From NCBI GenBank assembly GCA_900541135.1, contig UQIG01000044.1, positions 1 to 16,538 on the forward strand: a stretch of 16,538 bases of DNA, read 5' to 3'. This DNA comes from an uncultured Collinsella sp. GTDB taxonomy: Bacteria > Actinomycetota > Coriobacteriia > Coriobacteriales > Coriobacteriaceae. A model generated the notes under the pieces. That model made no database searches. It was not told the DNA's origin and was given only the letters and a program-made list of their open reading frames with translations. Shown here piece after piece: positions 1-7,495 of the stretch (position 1 is its first letter; every line of letters starts with the position of its first letter). The translations under genes and the position numbers were made by a program.

Positions 1-49
1 ATCTACACAAGGCTATTCGTCGGCAGCGTCAGATGTGTATAAGAGACAG
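1..49 (+). other. Untrimmed Nextera adapter with i5 index (artefact)
   Basis: This is not genomic DNA. It reads as the end of the P5 primer (ATCTACAC), an 8-base index AAGGCTAT (which I recall as Nextera XT index S520), the Read 1 primer part TCGTCGGCAGCGTC, and the 19-base Tn5 mosaic end finishing in AGAGACAG at 49. The same 49 bases occur in reverse complement at the other end of the window. Any reading frame entering this stretch is artificial. Only 55 native bases (50-104) separate it from the first gene, so that gene's promoter is probably missing. Confidence 0.98.
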
Positions 50-104
50 CCTCTAGACAACTACGCGGCATCATCGCCGCCGCGCCTACAAGAGAGGAAT
101 ATCC

Positions 105-2135
105 ATGACCGCACCTGCATCCAAGCTGCTCCAGCCCATTACGGTTGGCCCCCTTGAGCTCAAGAACCGCATTATGTTCCCGCCGCTGACCACCGGCTAC
201 GAGGAGCGCGACGGCTCCATTGGCGAGCGCAGCCTGGCTTTTTACGAGCGCCTGGCCCGTGGCGGCGTGAGCTACATCGTCATCGGCGACGTTGCTCCCG
301 TTATGACCGCAAGCCCCACGCCCAAGCTGGCGAGCGACGCCCAGATCCCCACGTTTAAGGCCCTGGCCGACGTCGTCCACAAACACGGCGCCAAGGTCGC
401 GCTGCAGCTGTTCCACCCCGAGTATGACGTGCCTGGCGTCGGTCGCATGGTCATGGGATCCATGACTGCCGCCAAGGCCGCGCAGGAGGCCAAGGCCGCC
501 GGCGATGAGGAGACCTTTGCCGCCAAGATGGCCGAGTCCAACGAGATCCGCAAGCAGGCCTACGCTAAGCTGCACCACGACATGCAGCACTTTGTGAACG
601 AGGCGAGCGCAGAGCAGCTCACCCAGATCAAGGAGGCGATCGCCGCCTCTGCCGCCCGCGCACAGCAGGCCGGCATCGACGCCATCGAGGTCCACGGCGA
701 CCGTCTGGTGGGTTCACTGTGCTCGGCCATTCTCAACAAGCGCGCCGACGAGTACGGCGGCTCGTTCGAGAACCGCGTTCGCTACGCGCTGGAGGTCGTC
801 GCTGCCATCAAGGAGGCCGCGCCGCAGCTGATGGTGGAGTACAAGCTCCCCGTGATCATGGAGAACCCCGACGGCACGCCGCGCGGCAAGGGTGGCCTGC
901 AGCCCGACGAGGCCTGCGAGTTCGCCAAGCTGCTCGAGGGTACGGGCATCGATATGATTCAGGTCGCACAGGCCAACCACACCGGCAACATGGGCGACAC
1001 CATTCCGCCCATGGGCGCCATGCCCTACAACTGGACGCTGCCCGTGGCCGAGCGCGTCAAGGCCCTGGTCTCCGTGCCGGTGGCAACCGTCGGCCGCGTT
1101 GTCTCGGTTGAGGCCGGCGAGAAGATTCTGGAAGACGGCGCCGCCGACATCATCGCCTATGGCCGCTCGCTCATGTGCGACCCCGACATTGCGCTGAAGG
1201 CCGCCACGGGTGAGCCCATCCGCGAGTGCCTCAACTGCAACAAGGGCTGCGTCGATGCGATTCAAAACCGCAAGTACATCTCGTGCGTGCTCAATGCCGA
1301 GAACGGCGATGAGGCAACCATCGCCATTAAGCCGGGCGAGGGCGACAAGAAGATCGCCGTGGTGGGCGGCGGCATCGCCGGTCTGGAGGCCGCGCGCGTG
1401 GCGGCCAAGCGCGGCTACGACGTGACCGTCTACGAGGCGAGCGATCATCTGGGCGGCCAGATTGTGCTGGCGGCCGCGCCTCCGCGCAAGGACGAGATCA
1501 TGCGCTCGGTCGAGTACTACGAGAAGATTCTGCCCGGCCTGGGCGTGAAGGTCGAGCTCAACCATGCCGCTACCGCTGAGGACCTCAACGCCGCCGACGC
1601 TGCGATTGTGGCCGTGGGCGCACACGACGTGGTCATCCCCGTTCCGGGTGCCGATTCGGAGAAGGTCGTCTCGAGCTGGGACGTGCTGGCCGGCAAGGTG
1701 GAGCTCAGCGGCCGCGTCGCCGTCATTGGCGGCGGCCTGGTGGGCACCGAGACTGCCGAGTACCTGCTGCAGCACGGCTGCGAGGTGGCGATCGTGGAGA
1801 TGCTCGACAAGATTGCCGCGGGCGAGTCCGAGACCATTCTGCCGCTGATTATGAGCGACTTTGCAGAGCACAACGTGGAGCAGCATGTTAAGACCCGCCT
1901 GACCGCCATTACCGACGAGGGCGTGGAGGCTGTTCGCGCCACCGAGGACGGCGCCGAGGAGCCGGTGAAGATCGCCTGCGATTACGTGGTGATGGCCGTG
2001 GGCTCCAAGGCCAACGCGTTTGACCTGGATGGCGTGACGGTGCCCGTGACCTGCGTGGGCGACTGCTCGGGTGAGCGCACCGCCGACATTGCGAGCGCCA
2101 TTCGCACGGCGTATCACGCGGCCAACGAGCTGTAG
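105..2135 (+). CDS. NADH:flavin oxidoreductase, 2,4-dienoyl-CoA reductase/BaiCD-type (FMN, 4Fe-4S, FAD)
   Basis: A 676-residue cytoplasmic oxidoreductase, the usual length for this family (E. coli FadH is about 670). The order is an Old Yellow Enzyme-like FMN TIM barrel (about 5-365); a 4Fe-4S site C375-x2-C378-x3-C382-x11-C394; an FAD-binding GGGIAG (421-426); and an NAD(P)H-binding GGGLVG (542-547). The C-terminal VGDCSGERTADIASAIR resembles the family's closing FAD motif. Electrons would pass NAD(P)H to FAD to Fe-S to FMN and on to an unsaturated substrate. The ATG at 105 follows AGAGAGGA (91-98). Oddity: the active-site stretch, normally HGxxGYL in this family, reads HGDRLVGSLCS (197-207), keeping H197 but lacking the tyrosine of FadH. 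The substrate may therefore not be a 2,4-dienoyl-CoA. It stands alone, with a terminator behind it. Family assignment is firm; the substrate is unknown. Confidence 0.93.
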   Translation: MTAPASKLLQPITVGPLELKNRIMFPPLTTGYEERDGSIGERSLAFYERLARGGVSYIVIGDVAPVMTASPTPKLASDAQIPTFKALADVVHKHGAKVALQLFHPEYDVPGVGRMVMGSMTAAKAAQEAKAAGDEETFAAKMAESNEIRKQAYAKLHHDMQHFVNEASAEQLTQIKEAIAASAARAQQAGIDAIEVHGDRLVGSLCSAILNKRADEYGGSFENRVRYALEVVAAIKEAAPQLMVEYKLPVIMENPDGTPRGKGGLQPDEACEFAKLLEGTGIDMIQVAQANHTGNMGDTIPPMGAMPYNWTLPVAERVKALVSVPVATVGRVVSVEAGEKILEDGAADIIAYGRSLMCDPDIALKAATGEPIRECLNCNKGCVDAIQNRKYISCVLNAENGDEATIAIKPGEGDKKIAVVGGGIAGLEAARVAAKRGYDVTVYEASDHLGGQIVLAAAPPRKDEIMRSVEYYEKILPGLGVKVELNHAATAEDLNAADAAIVAVGAHDVVIPVPGADSEKVVSSWDVLAGKVELSGRVAVIGGGLVGTETAEYLLQHGCEVAIVEMLDKIAAGESETILPLIMSDFAEHNVEQHVKTRLTAITDEGVEAVRATEDGAEEPVKIACDYVVMAVGSKANAFDLDGVTVPVTCVGDCSGERTADIASAIRTAYHAANEL

Positions 2136-2210
2136 TTGAACATCGCGGCCAGGCGGGGCGGTAGCACGGATCCGTCTCGCCCGGCTGTGTCCCGTCGGGT
2201 GTCAACCGGT

Positions 2211-2247
2211 GCGGGGCCTGCAAGCGCAGCAGGTCCCGCCCTTTTTG
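2211..2247 (+). terminator. Intrinsic terminator after the flavin oxidoreductase
   Basis: An 11-bp stem (2211-2221 with 2229-2239, one G-U pair) closes a 7-base loop and is followed by CC and five T (2242-2246), then GTTTT. It lies 75 bases past the stop codon. A second hairpin lies between stop and terminator: 2152-2161 pairs with 2172-2181 (10 bp including two G-U pairs, 10-base loop). That one lacks a T tract and may simply be 3' UTR structure. Confidence 0.88.
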
Positions 2248-2455
2248 TTTTGCTCCGATGAATGGCAATGCGCGGTAATCATGAGGAGTGAGGACGTCTA
2301 CTGCCTTGCAGATCACTCAAAAATATTGGGGGAGGGGTTAATAACTATATCCTCTATACCAAAGGACATAAAGAGATGCCAATTTTGTTGACAAGCGAAT
2401 GACGATTAGCTGCGAGTCAGCTACCAGCGTAAATAATCGATAAAGAAATGTCGTA

Positions 2456-2469
2456 ATTTGGTGCCAAAT
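2456..2469. promoter_or_regulatory. Palindrome, possible operator
   Basis: ATTTGG-TG-CCAAAT has two perfect 6-base arms around a 2-base centre, the size expected for a dimeric DNA-binding protein. It sits about 45 bases upstream of the candidate -35 box of the helix-turn-helix gene, so it would suit an upstream activator site or autoregulation. No regulator is identified, and a palindrome of this length can occur by chance. Confidence 0.25.
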
Positions 2470-2505
2470 GCCCAGATAACGCCGCGTCTATTTTAATTAA
2501 CTGCT

Positions 2506-2534
2506 TTGAGCAAACAGTAAAATGCTACTATCTA
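2506..2534 (+). promoter_or_regulatory. Candidate promoter of the helix-turn-helix gene
   Basis: TTGAGC (2506-2511) is separated by 17 bases from TATCTA (2529-2534). The -35 box is a fair match and the -10 box a weak one (TAT plus poor remainder). Transcription would begin near 2541, about 35 bases before the start codon, with a terminator directly behind the gene. Confidence 0.35.
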
Positions 2535-2575
2535 ACTTGCACGTAAGAAAGCAGATTAACGGCTAAGGCTAAGAA

Positions 2576-2980
2576 GTGGCAGGTATGTCGGAAGCAACTA
2601 GGACTCGCACGCATGCGCCCGAGGTTAGGCAGCGCGCCGTCGAGATCCTCCAAGAGGGGGTCGGCCATCGCGCCCTCGCCGCGGAGCTTGGCATTCCCCA
2701 GGCCACGGCTCGTCAGTGGGCCCGCGCGTATGCCGTGGGCGGTGCCGACGCCGTTCTCAATGCCGGTTCGCATCATCACACCTATTCGTACGACGTAAAG
2801 CTCGCTGTGGTTAAGGACCGTCTGGAAAACGGCTTGACGGTTCGCGAGGCCATGATCAAGCACAAGATTCCCAGCGAGTCTTCGGTCAAGGCTTGGTGCC
2901 GTCAGTACCGCGAGAGCGGTGAGTCCGCACTGGTCGATAAGCCGCGCGGTCGCAAGCCGCGCGTTAAAAAGGCGAAATAG
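2576..2980 (+). CDS. Double helix-turn-helix DNA-binding protein, IS150 OrfA-like orphan
   Basis: A 134-residue basic protein with two helix-turn-helix units. The first spans about 31-52 (GHRALAAELGIPQATARQWA) and the second about 86-111 (LTVREAMIKHKIPSESSVKAW). Each is followed by a YxxxG-type segment (YAVGGADAV; YRESGESAL), and the protein ends in a Lys/Arg-rich tail (123-134). The paired layout resembles InsJ/OrfA of IS150-like IS3-family elements, which bind the element ends. No OrfB transposase follows, however: a terminator begins 12 bases after the stop. It may be a domesticated regulator or an IS remnant. The start is either GTG at 2576 (AAGG at 2565-2568, 7-base spacing) or ATG at 2585; I prefer GTG on ribosome-site spacing, but the choice is open. 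The DNA target is unknown. Confidence 0.8.
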   Translation: MAGMSEATRTRTHAPEVRQRAVEILQEGVGHRALAAELGIPQATARQWARAYAVGGADAVLNAGSHHHTYSYDVKLAVVKDRLENGLTVREAMIKHKIPSESSVKAWCRQYRESGESALVDKPRGRKPRVKKAK

Positions 2981-2992
2981 CAAACGGGATGG

Positions 2993-3015
2993 TGCGCCCA
3001 CAGGGGCGCATTTTT
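2993..3015 (+). terminator. Intrinsic terminator after the helix-turn-helix gene
   Basis: A perfect 7-bp stem TGCGCCC/GGGCGCA (2993-2999 with 3004-3010) around a 4-base loop is followed by TTTTT (3011-3015). It begins 12 bases after the stop codon, isolating this gene from the hydrogenase operon and leaving no room for a frameshifted transposase partner. Confidence 0.9.
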
Positions 3016-3110
3016 CTTGCCGCGCCAACTTTTTGGACCGGTGCGAGCCTATCGGGACATTCTCCAACGTGGCCAATAAACCGCGCAGCGGCCCGCGCGC
3101 CTGTCGCCGC

Positions 3111-3158
3111 GGTAAGGAAACGTTGCCCCTCTACTCCAATGAGGACAGACTCCTTACC
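3111..3158 (+). other. Inverted repeat in the region upstream of the ech operon
   Basis: GGTAAGGA (3111-3118) and TCCTTACC (3151-3158) form a perfect 8-bp stem enclosing 32 bases. Within these, CCTC (3128-3131) can pair with GAGG (3141-3144). It lies 107 bases before the echAB start. If transcribed it could be a structured leader; if not, a protein-binding site. It matches no riboswitch class I recognise. Confidence 0.35.
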
Positions 3159-3209
3159 CCGTACGCCTAAAACTCCCCAGTTGACCGAAAACCCGCCGCC
3201 GCTACTCAT

Positions 3210-3264
3210 CAATTGAGCTATAACGTTAAACAATTGCAGCGTTTTTGCATGGGGGAGTGATGGT
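3210..3264 (+). promoter_or_regulatory. Probable control region of the ech operon
   Basis: Two CAATTG hexamers (3210-3215, 3231-3236) lie 21 bases apart centre to centre, about two helical turns. Between them is TATAAC (3219-3224), a five-of-six match to a -10 box, but there is no recognisable -35 box at the right distance (a TTGACC at 3181-3186 is too far away). A strong ribosome site GGGGGAG (3251-3257) precedes the ATG at 3265 by 7 bases. A promoter must exist here because a terminator closes the gene before; its exact position is uncertain. Confidence 0.3.
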
Positions 3265-6147
3265 ATGACGCTACTGTATTTCCTTACCCTGTTTCCGCTG
3301 GTACCGACGCTGGGCATGCTGCTCGCGCGCGGTGACCGCGCCCGCGATGCGGTGGGACTCATAGGCTCCGGCATTATCATGGCGGTGACAGTTGTAGTCG
3401 CCGTCATGTTTTTTTGCACGGGTCCGCAGAGCTTTGAGATTGCCCCCGGTACCTCGCATGCGCTCTCGATCATCAGCTCCGTCATCGACGTAATTCTGTG
3501 CGCCGTCATCCTGTACAACGCGCACAAATATAAGAGCGTGCTTACCACGGTGCTCGGCATAGTCCAGCTGGTGGGCTCGCTCGTCTTTGCGGCCATGACG
3601 CTGCCTGCGGCCGAAGCCGTCACGGCGACGCCGCTCTACCTAGACTACATGAGCGTGATCATGGTCCTCGCCGTCGGCATCGTCGGCAGCCTTATCTGTA
3701 TCTACGCTTTGGGCTACATGAAGGACTTCCAGGCCCATGATGAGCACGAGGCCGCGCTGCGCGGGCAGACCGCGCCCGATCGTCGTCCGCAGTTCCTGGC
3801 GCTTATGTTCCTGTTCCTCTCGGCCATGTTCGTCATCGTGACGAGCGACAACCTTGAGTGGCTGTTCTGCGGCTGGGAAATCACCACCGTGTGCTCGTTC
3901 CTTATGATTGGCTATACGCGCACGCCCGAGGCCATCAAGAACGCCTTTAACCAGATCATCCTCAACATGCTGGGCGGCATCGCGTTTTTGGCCGGACTCA
4001 TGTACCTGCACGTTAACGGCATGCCGCTGACCATCTCGGGCATGATTGAGCTTTCCGGCGCCGGAACCGCGCAGTCCGCGCTGCTGGTGATGCCGGTCAT
4101 CCTGTTGTCGCTCGCCGCGCTCACCAAGGCCGCACAGATGCCGTTCCACACTTGGCTGTTGGGTGCCATGGTTGCCCCCACGCCCACGAGCGCCCTGCTG
4201 CACTCGTCAACCATGGTCAAAGCCGGCGTGTTCCTGATGGTCAAGCTGAGCCCGCTCTATGCCATCTATCCCGTGACCGGCTTTATGGTCACGAGTGTGG
4301 GTGCCATCACGTTTTTGCTCGCCGCCCTCATGGCCATCTCGCAGAGCAACGCCAAGCGCGTGCTCGCGTACTCCACCATTTCCAACTTGGGCCTCATCAG
4401 TGCCTGCTTGGGTGTCGGCGCGCCCGAGGCCGTATGGGCGGCCATCTTCCTGATCCTGTTCCACACGGTGGCAAAGTCGCTGCTGTTCCTGTGCGTGGGC
4501 ACGGCCGAGCATCATATCGGCAGCCGCAATATCGAGGACATGGACGGTATGTTCAGCCGCATGCCGCACCTGACGCGCCTGATGATGCTGGGCATCATGG
4601 GCATGTTTGTCGCGCCGTTTGGCATGCTCGTGTCCAAGTGGGGCGCCCTGGTGGCGTTTGCGCAGACCGGCAACGTGCTCATGATCATGGTGCTGGCTTT
4701 TGGCTCGGCCGCGACGTTCTACTTCTGGGGCAAGTGGCTTGCCAAGCTTTCGGGCGTCGACCCCACGGCTCAAAACGTTGAGGTCAATGTCCATAAGACC
4801 GAATGGATGGCGCTCAACACCATCGCCGCGCTGCTGATTCTGTGCTGCGTGGCGTTCCCGGTTATCTCGAGCGGTCTGGTGTCGCCTTACTTGGCCATGG
4901 TGTTTGGCCGCGTGCCGTACGTTATCGGCAAGGATGCCATGTATCTGATGGTGGTTATCGTGGCTTTTATCGCCGTGGTGCTGCTGACTTCATTCCGCGT
5001 GAGCAACAAGCCGCACGTAAACGTATATCTTTCGGGCGTGGGAACCGACAAATATCGCCATTTCCGCGGTTCGATGGGTCGCGAGGTAAAGGCCGAAAAG
5101 CGCAATTGGTACTCGGAGGACGCCCTTGGCGAGAAGCGTATTGGCCCCGCGGGTAGCGTCGTGTGCTGCAGCATTATCTTGTTTGCCCTGCTGTGTTGCG
5201 CGTGGATTGGGCCCGAGCGACTTGCCATGAGTGCGCCCTCGGTGCTGCGCGGCAAGTATTTCGAAGGCTCGGGTGTCGTGGGCATATTTATTGGTACCGT
5301 GGCGTTTGCCTTGCTGGCGCCGCTTGTGGGCGGCCTGATCGACGGCCTTGACCGCAAGCTGTCCGCCCGCATGCAGGGCCGCGTGGGCCCGCGCCTGCTG
5401 CAGCCTTTCTACGACGTTGCCAAGCTGCTGCGCAAGGCCCCCGCCAGCGTAAACACCATGGACGATACCTATATGGCGTGCGCGCTCATCTTCACCGTCG
5501 TGGGCGGCGGCATCTTTGTGTCGGGTTCCAACACGCTGTTGTGCGCCTTTATGGTTACGCTCGCCGCGATCTTTGTGGTATTGGCGTCCGCCTCGACGCA
5601 AAGCCCGTTTGCCCAGGTTGGCGCCGACCGTGAGCTGCTGCAGGTTATGAGTTACGAGCCCGCCGTTCTGCTGATGAGCGTGGGCCTGTACCTTGCCACC
5701 GACAGCTTTGATTCCATCGCCGTGACGGGGCAGTCGGCGCCCATCATCGTGTACAGCGCGCCCATTTTTCTCGCGCTGCTCGCGGTGCTTACCATTAAGC
5801 TGCGCAAGTCGCCGTTCGATCTTTCATACTCGCATCACGCGCATCAGGAGATTGTCCAGGGCGTCGCCACCGAGATGAGCGGCGGCACGCTGGCCAAGAT
5901 GACCCTTATGCACTGGTGCGAGACCGTGCTGTTTTTGATGTGGGTGGGCATGTTCTTTGTCTGGGACAACCCGGTGAGCTGGGTGGTCGCCCTGGTCGTT
6001 ATGGCCGCGACGTATTTTGTCGAGGTGCTGATCGACAACACCTTCGCGCGCAGCACCTGGCGCAGTTGCTTTAAGCTCGGCTGGGGTGTGGCGCTGGTGT
6101 TTGGCCTGCTCAACCTTATGCCCATCCTCGTCGACGTGTTTATTTAG
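3265..6147 (+). CDS. echAB: Ech hydrogenase membrane arm, EchA-EchB fusion
   Basis: A 960-residue membrane protein joining two subunits that are normally separate. Residues about 1-650 are EchA, an Mrp/NuoL-type cation antiporter module. The hallmark residues are visible: E205 in GWEITT, K288 in ALTKAAQMPFHTW, H313-S-S, K319 and K404. Residues about 671-960 are EchB (NuoH/HycD family): DRKLSARMQGRVGPRLLQPFYD begins near 696, followed by acidic loops with E790, E798, E862 and E870. NuoH-like subunits form the link between the cytoplasmic electron arm and the ion channels. The junction is a short linker (about 651-670) between the last EchA membrane helix and the first EchB helix. Reading is continuous with no sign of a frameshift. 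It is first in the operon; its stop overlaps the AGGAGG ribosome site of echC. Function is inferred from the family: H2 evolution coupled to H+ or Na+ export. Confidence 0.93.
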   Translation: MTLLYFLTLFPLVPTLGMLLARGDRARDAVGLIGSGIIMAVTVVVAVMFFCTGPQSFEIAPGTSHALSIISSVIDVILCAVILYNAHKYKSVLTTVLGIVQLVGSLVFAAMTLPAAEAVTATPLYLDYMSVIMVLAVGIVGSLICIYALGYMKDFQAHDEHEAALRGQTAPDRRPQFLALMFLFLSAMFVIVTSDNLEWLFCGWEITTVCSFLMIGYTRTPEAIKNAFNQIILNMLGGIAFLAGLMYLHVNGMPLTISGMIELSGAGTAQSALLVMPVILLSLAALTKAAQMPFHTWLLGAMVAPTPTSALLHSSTMVKAGVFLMVKLSPLYAIYPVTGFMVTSVGAITFLLAALMAISQSNAKRVLAYSTISNLGLISACLGVGAPEAVWAAIFLILFHTVAKSLLFLCVGTAEHHIGSRNIEDMDGMFSRMPHLTRLMMLGIMGMFVAPFGMLVSKWGALVAFAQTGNVLMIMVLAFGSAATFYFWGKWLAKLSGVDPTAQNVEVNVHKTEWMALNTIAALLILCCVAFPVISSGLVSPYLAMVFGRVPYVIGKDAMYLMVVIVAFIAVVLLTSFRVSNKPHVNVYLSGVGTDKYRHFRGSMGREVKAEKRNWYSEDALGEKRIGPAGSVVCCSIILFALLCCAWIGPERLAMSAPSVLRGKYFEGSGVVGIFIGTVAFALLAPLVGGLIDGLDRKLSARMQGRVGPRLLQPFYDVAKLLRKAPASVNTMDDTYMACALIFTVVGGGIFVSGSNTLLCAFMVTLAAIFVVLASASTQSPFAQVGADRELLQVMSYEPAVLLMSVGLYLATDSFDSIAVTGQSAPIIVYSAPIFLALLAVLTIKLRKSPFDLSYSHHAHQEIVQGVATEMSGGTLAKMTLMHWCETVLFLMWVGMFFVWDNPVSWVVALVVMAATYFVEVLIDNTFARSTWRSCFKLGWGVALVFGLLNLMPILVDVFI

Positions 6148-6159
6148 GAGGCGGCATCC

Positions 6160-6780
6160 ATGGATCATAAAATGTCGCGCTCGCCGTGGGTTATTCATTA
6201 CGACGGCTCGAGCTGCAACGGATGCGATATCGAGGTGCTGGCCTCGCTCACGCCGCTGTTCGATGCGGAGCGCTTTGGCGTGGTCAACACCGGTAACCCC
6301 AAGCATGCGGACATCTTTTTGGTGACGGGTTCGGTCAACGCGCAGAATCTGCCCGTCGTGCGCCAGATCTACAACCAGATGCTCGAGCCCAAGTGTGTGG
6401 TGGCCTGCGGCATCTGCGCGTGTTCGGGCGGCGTATTCCGCGATGCCTATAACGTGATTGGCGGCGTGGACCGCGCGATTCCCGTGGACGTGTACGCGCC
6501 CGGGTGCGCCATTCGCCCCGAGACCGTGATCGATGCCATTGTGGAGGCGTGCGGCATCCTGGACCAGAAGGAGGCCGTGATGCGCGCCGGTGGCGATCCG
6601 CTCACCGTGGGCGGTGCCGCTACCTGGGACGGTGGCGTTGAACTGGGCGAAGACGGGTTTGTGGCTGCGGGGACCGGGGCTGGGGCCGTCGTCGATGAGG
6701 CGCCTGCCGGGAAGTCCGCCGCGCCCGCCGCTGGTGACACACCTGCTGAGACGCCCGTCGCTGCAAAGGAGGCCGAGTAA
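6160..6780 (+). CDS. echC: Ech hydrogenase small subunit EchC with Ala/Gly-rich tail
   Basis: A 206-residue NuoB/HycG-family subunit carrying the [4Fe-4S] cluster next to the Ni-Fe site. The likely ligands are C19 and C22 (SSCNGCDIE), C86 in CGICACSGGVF, and C116 in PGCAIRP. The core ends near residue 138, close to the usual EchC length. The remaining roughly 65 residues are low in complexity, rich in Ala, Gly, Pro and Glu, and not part of the family fold. AGGAGG (6146-6151) precedes the ATG by 8 bases; an in-frame ATG at 6172 is less well placed. The stop TAA shares a base with the echD ATG (6780), so C and D are probably translationally coupled. This subunit would contact EchE and pass electrons to it. 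Confidence 0.94.
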   Translation: MDHKMSRSPWVIHYDGSSCNGCDIEVLASLTPLFDAERFGVVNTGNPKHADIFLVTGSVNAQNLPVVRQIYNQMLEPKCVVACGICACSGGVFRDAYNVIGGVDRAIPVDVYAPGCAIRPETVIDAIVEACGILDQKEAVMRAGGDPLTVGGAATWDGGVELGEDGFVAAGTGAGAVVDEAPAGKSAAPAAGDTPAETPVAAKEAE

Positions 6781-7490
6781 TGCAAAAGGCTATCTATACC
6801 ACCGTCGGGATCGACGAGCTCCTGCCGCATGTTCAGGCGCTCAAGGGCGTTGGCGCGCGCTTTGTGCAAATGCACGCCGAGCGCAACGTCGACGACGGCT
6901 CGTATCGCTTGGTCTATACGTTTATCAACGTTCGTGCTGCTCAGGAGCATATTGCGCAGGACGGCAGCTATGCGATCGAGAACCTGGTGGTTGAGGGCAT
7001 CGACCAGTACCAGGAGATTCCGTCCATCAGCTCGTATTACCCCGCGGTGTTCCCGTTTGAAAATGAGACCCACGACTTGTTTGGGCTTGCCATTACCGAC
7101 ATGCAGATTGACTTTAAGGGCTTTTTCTACCAGGTCTCGACCGCTGAACCCATGAGCGTTATCACGCCCGAGGTGAAAGCTGCGCGAGAGAAGGCCATGA
7201 AGGTCCGTGCGGCTGCCGAGGCCAAGGCGCGCAAGGCTGCGGCCGAGAAGGCGGCTGCTGCGGCTGCGGGGGAGGGCGCTGCGGGCGCCGGCAATGCCGC
7301 GGGCGCCGCTGCCCAGCCCGCTGCGGCTGCCGGCTCCGATGCTCAGCACGATGAGGCCGCTGCCAAGGCGGCGCTCAAGGCCGCCGAGCTGGAGGCAAAG
7401 CTTGCTGCCATGGATCCCGAGAAAGCGGCCAAGGTCCGCGCGGCGCTTGCCGCCAAGGCCGCCCGCGACAAGCAGAAAAAGGAGGCGTAA
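6780..7490 (+). CDS. echD: Ech hydrogenase subunit EchD (NuoC-like) with long Ala-rich tail
   Basis: A 236-residue protein. Residues 1 to about 128 form the NuoC/30-kDa-like core, with the family segment FPFENETHDLFGL (91-103). This subunit has no cofactor; it helps hold the cytoplasmic arm together. From about 131 onward the sequence is Ala/Lys/Glu-rich and very probably helical (about 131-163 and 190-236), with a Gly/Ala linker between; the tail nearly doubles the protein. The ribosome site AAAGGAGG (6765-6772) lies inside the end of echC. Five bases separate its stop from echE. The tail is uncommon in this family as I know it. It may bind a partner, scaffold the complex or be dispensable; nothing in the sequence decides. 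Confidence 0.9.
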   Translation: MQKAIYTTVGIDELLPHVQALKGVGARFVQMHAERNVDDGSYRLVYTFINVRAAQEHIAQDGSYAIENLVVEGIDQYQEIPSISSYYPAVFPFENETHDLFGLAITDMQIDFKGFFYQVSTAEPMSVITPEVKAAREKAMKVRAAAEAKARKAAAEKAAAAAAGEGAAGAGNAAGAAAQPAAAAGSDAQHDEAAAKAALKAAELEAKLAAMDPEKAAKVRAALAAKAARDKQKKEA

Positions 7491-7495
7491 GGTCC

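Larger units (their letters stand above)
2251..2575. other. Intergenic region, AT-richer, no convincing gene
   Basis: This 325-base gap is visibly richer in A and T than its surroundings, especially 2310-2540. I see no open frame with family features. It contains a short inverted repeat TAGCTG-5 nt-CAGCTA (2407-2423), a palindrome at 2456-2469 and a candidate promoter at 2506-2534, both listed separately. A consensus TTGACA occurs at 2388-2393 but has no matching -10 box. The contents look regulatory, serving the helix-turn-helix gene downstream. Confidence 0.5.

Noticed and set aside
3..695. A 230-codon minus-strand open frame at the left end
   Set aside because: It ends inside the adapter (SYTHLTLPTNS is adapter translation) and is antisense to the flavin oxidoreductase.
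714..2117. A 467-codon minus-strand open frame
   Set aside because: Antisense to a well-conserved oxidoreductase; composition typical of a complementary-strand shadow.
2209..2391. A 60-codon open frame after the oxidoreductase
   Set aside because: It starts in the terminator stem, has no ribosome site and no recognisable features.
2919..3170. Frameshifted continuation of the helix-turn-helix gene into an OrfB
   Set aside because: There is an AAAAAGG near its end, but the -1 frame runs through the terminator and shows no transposase motifs.
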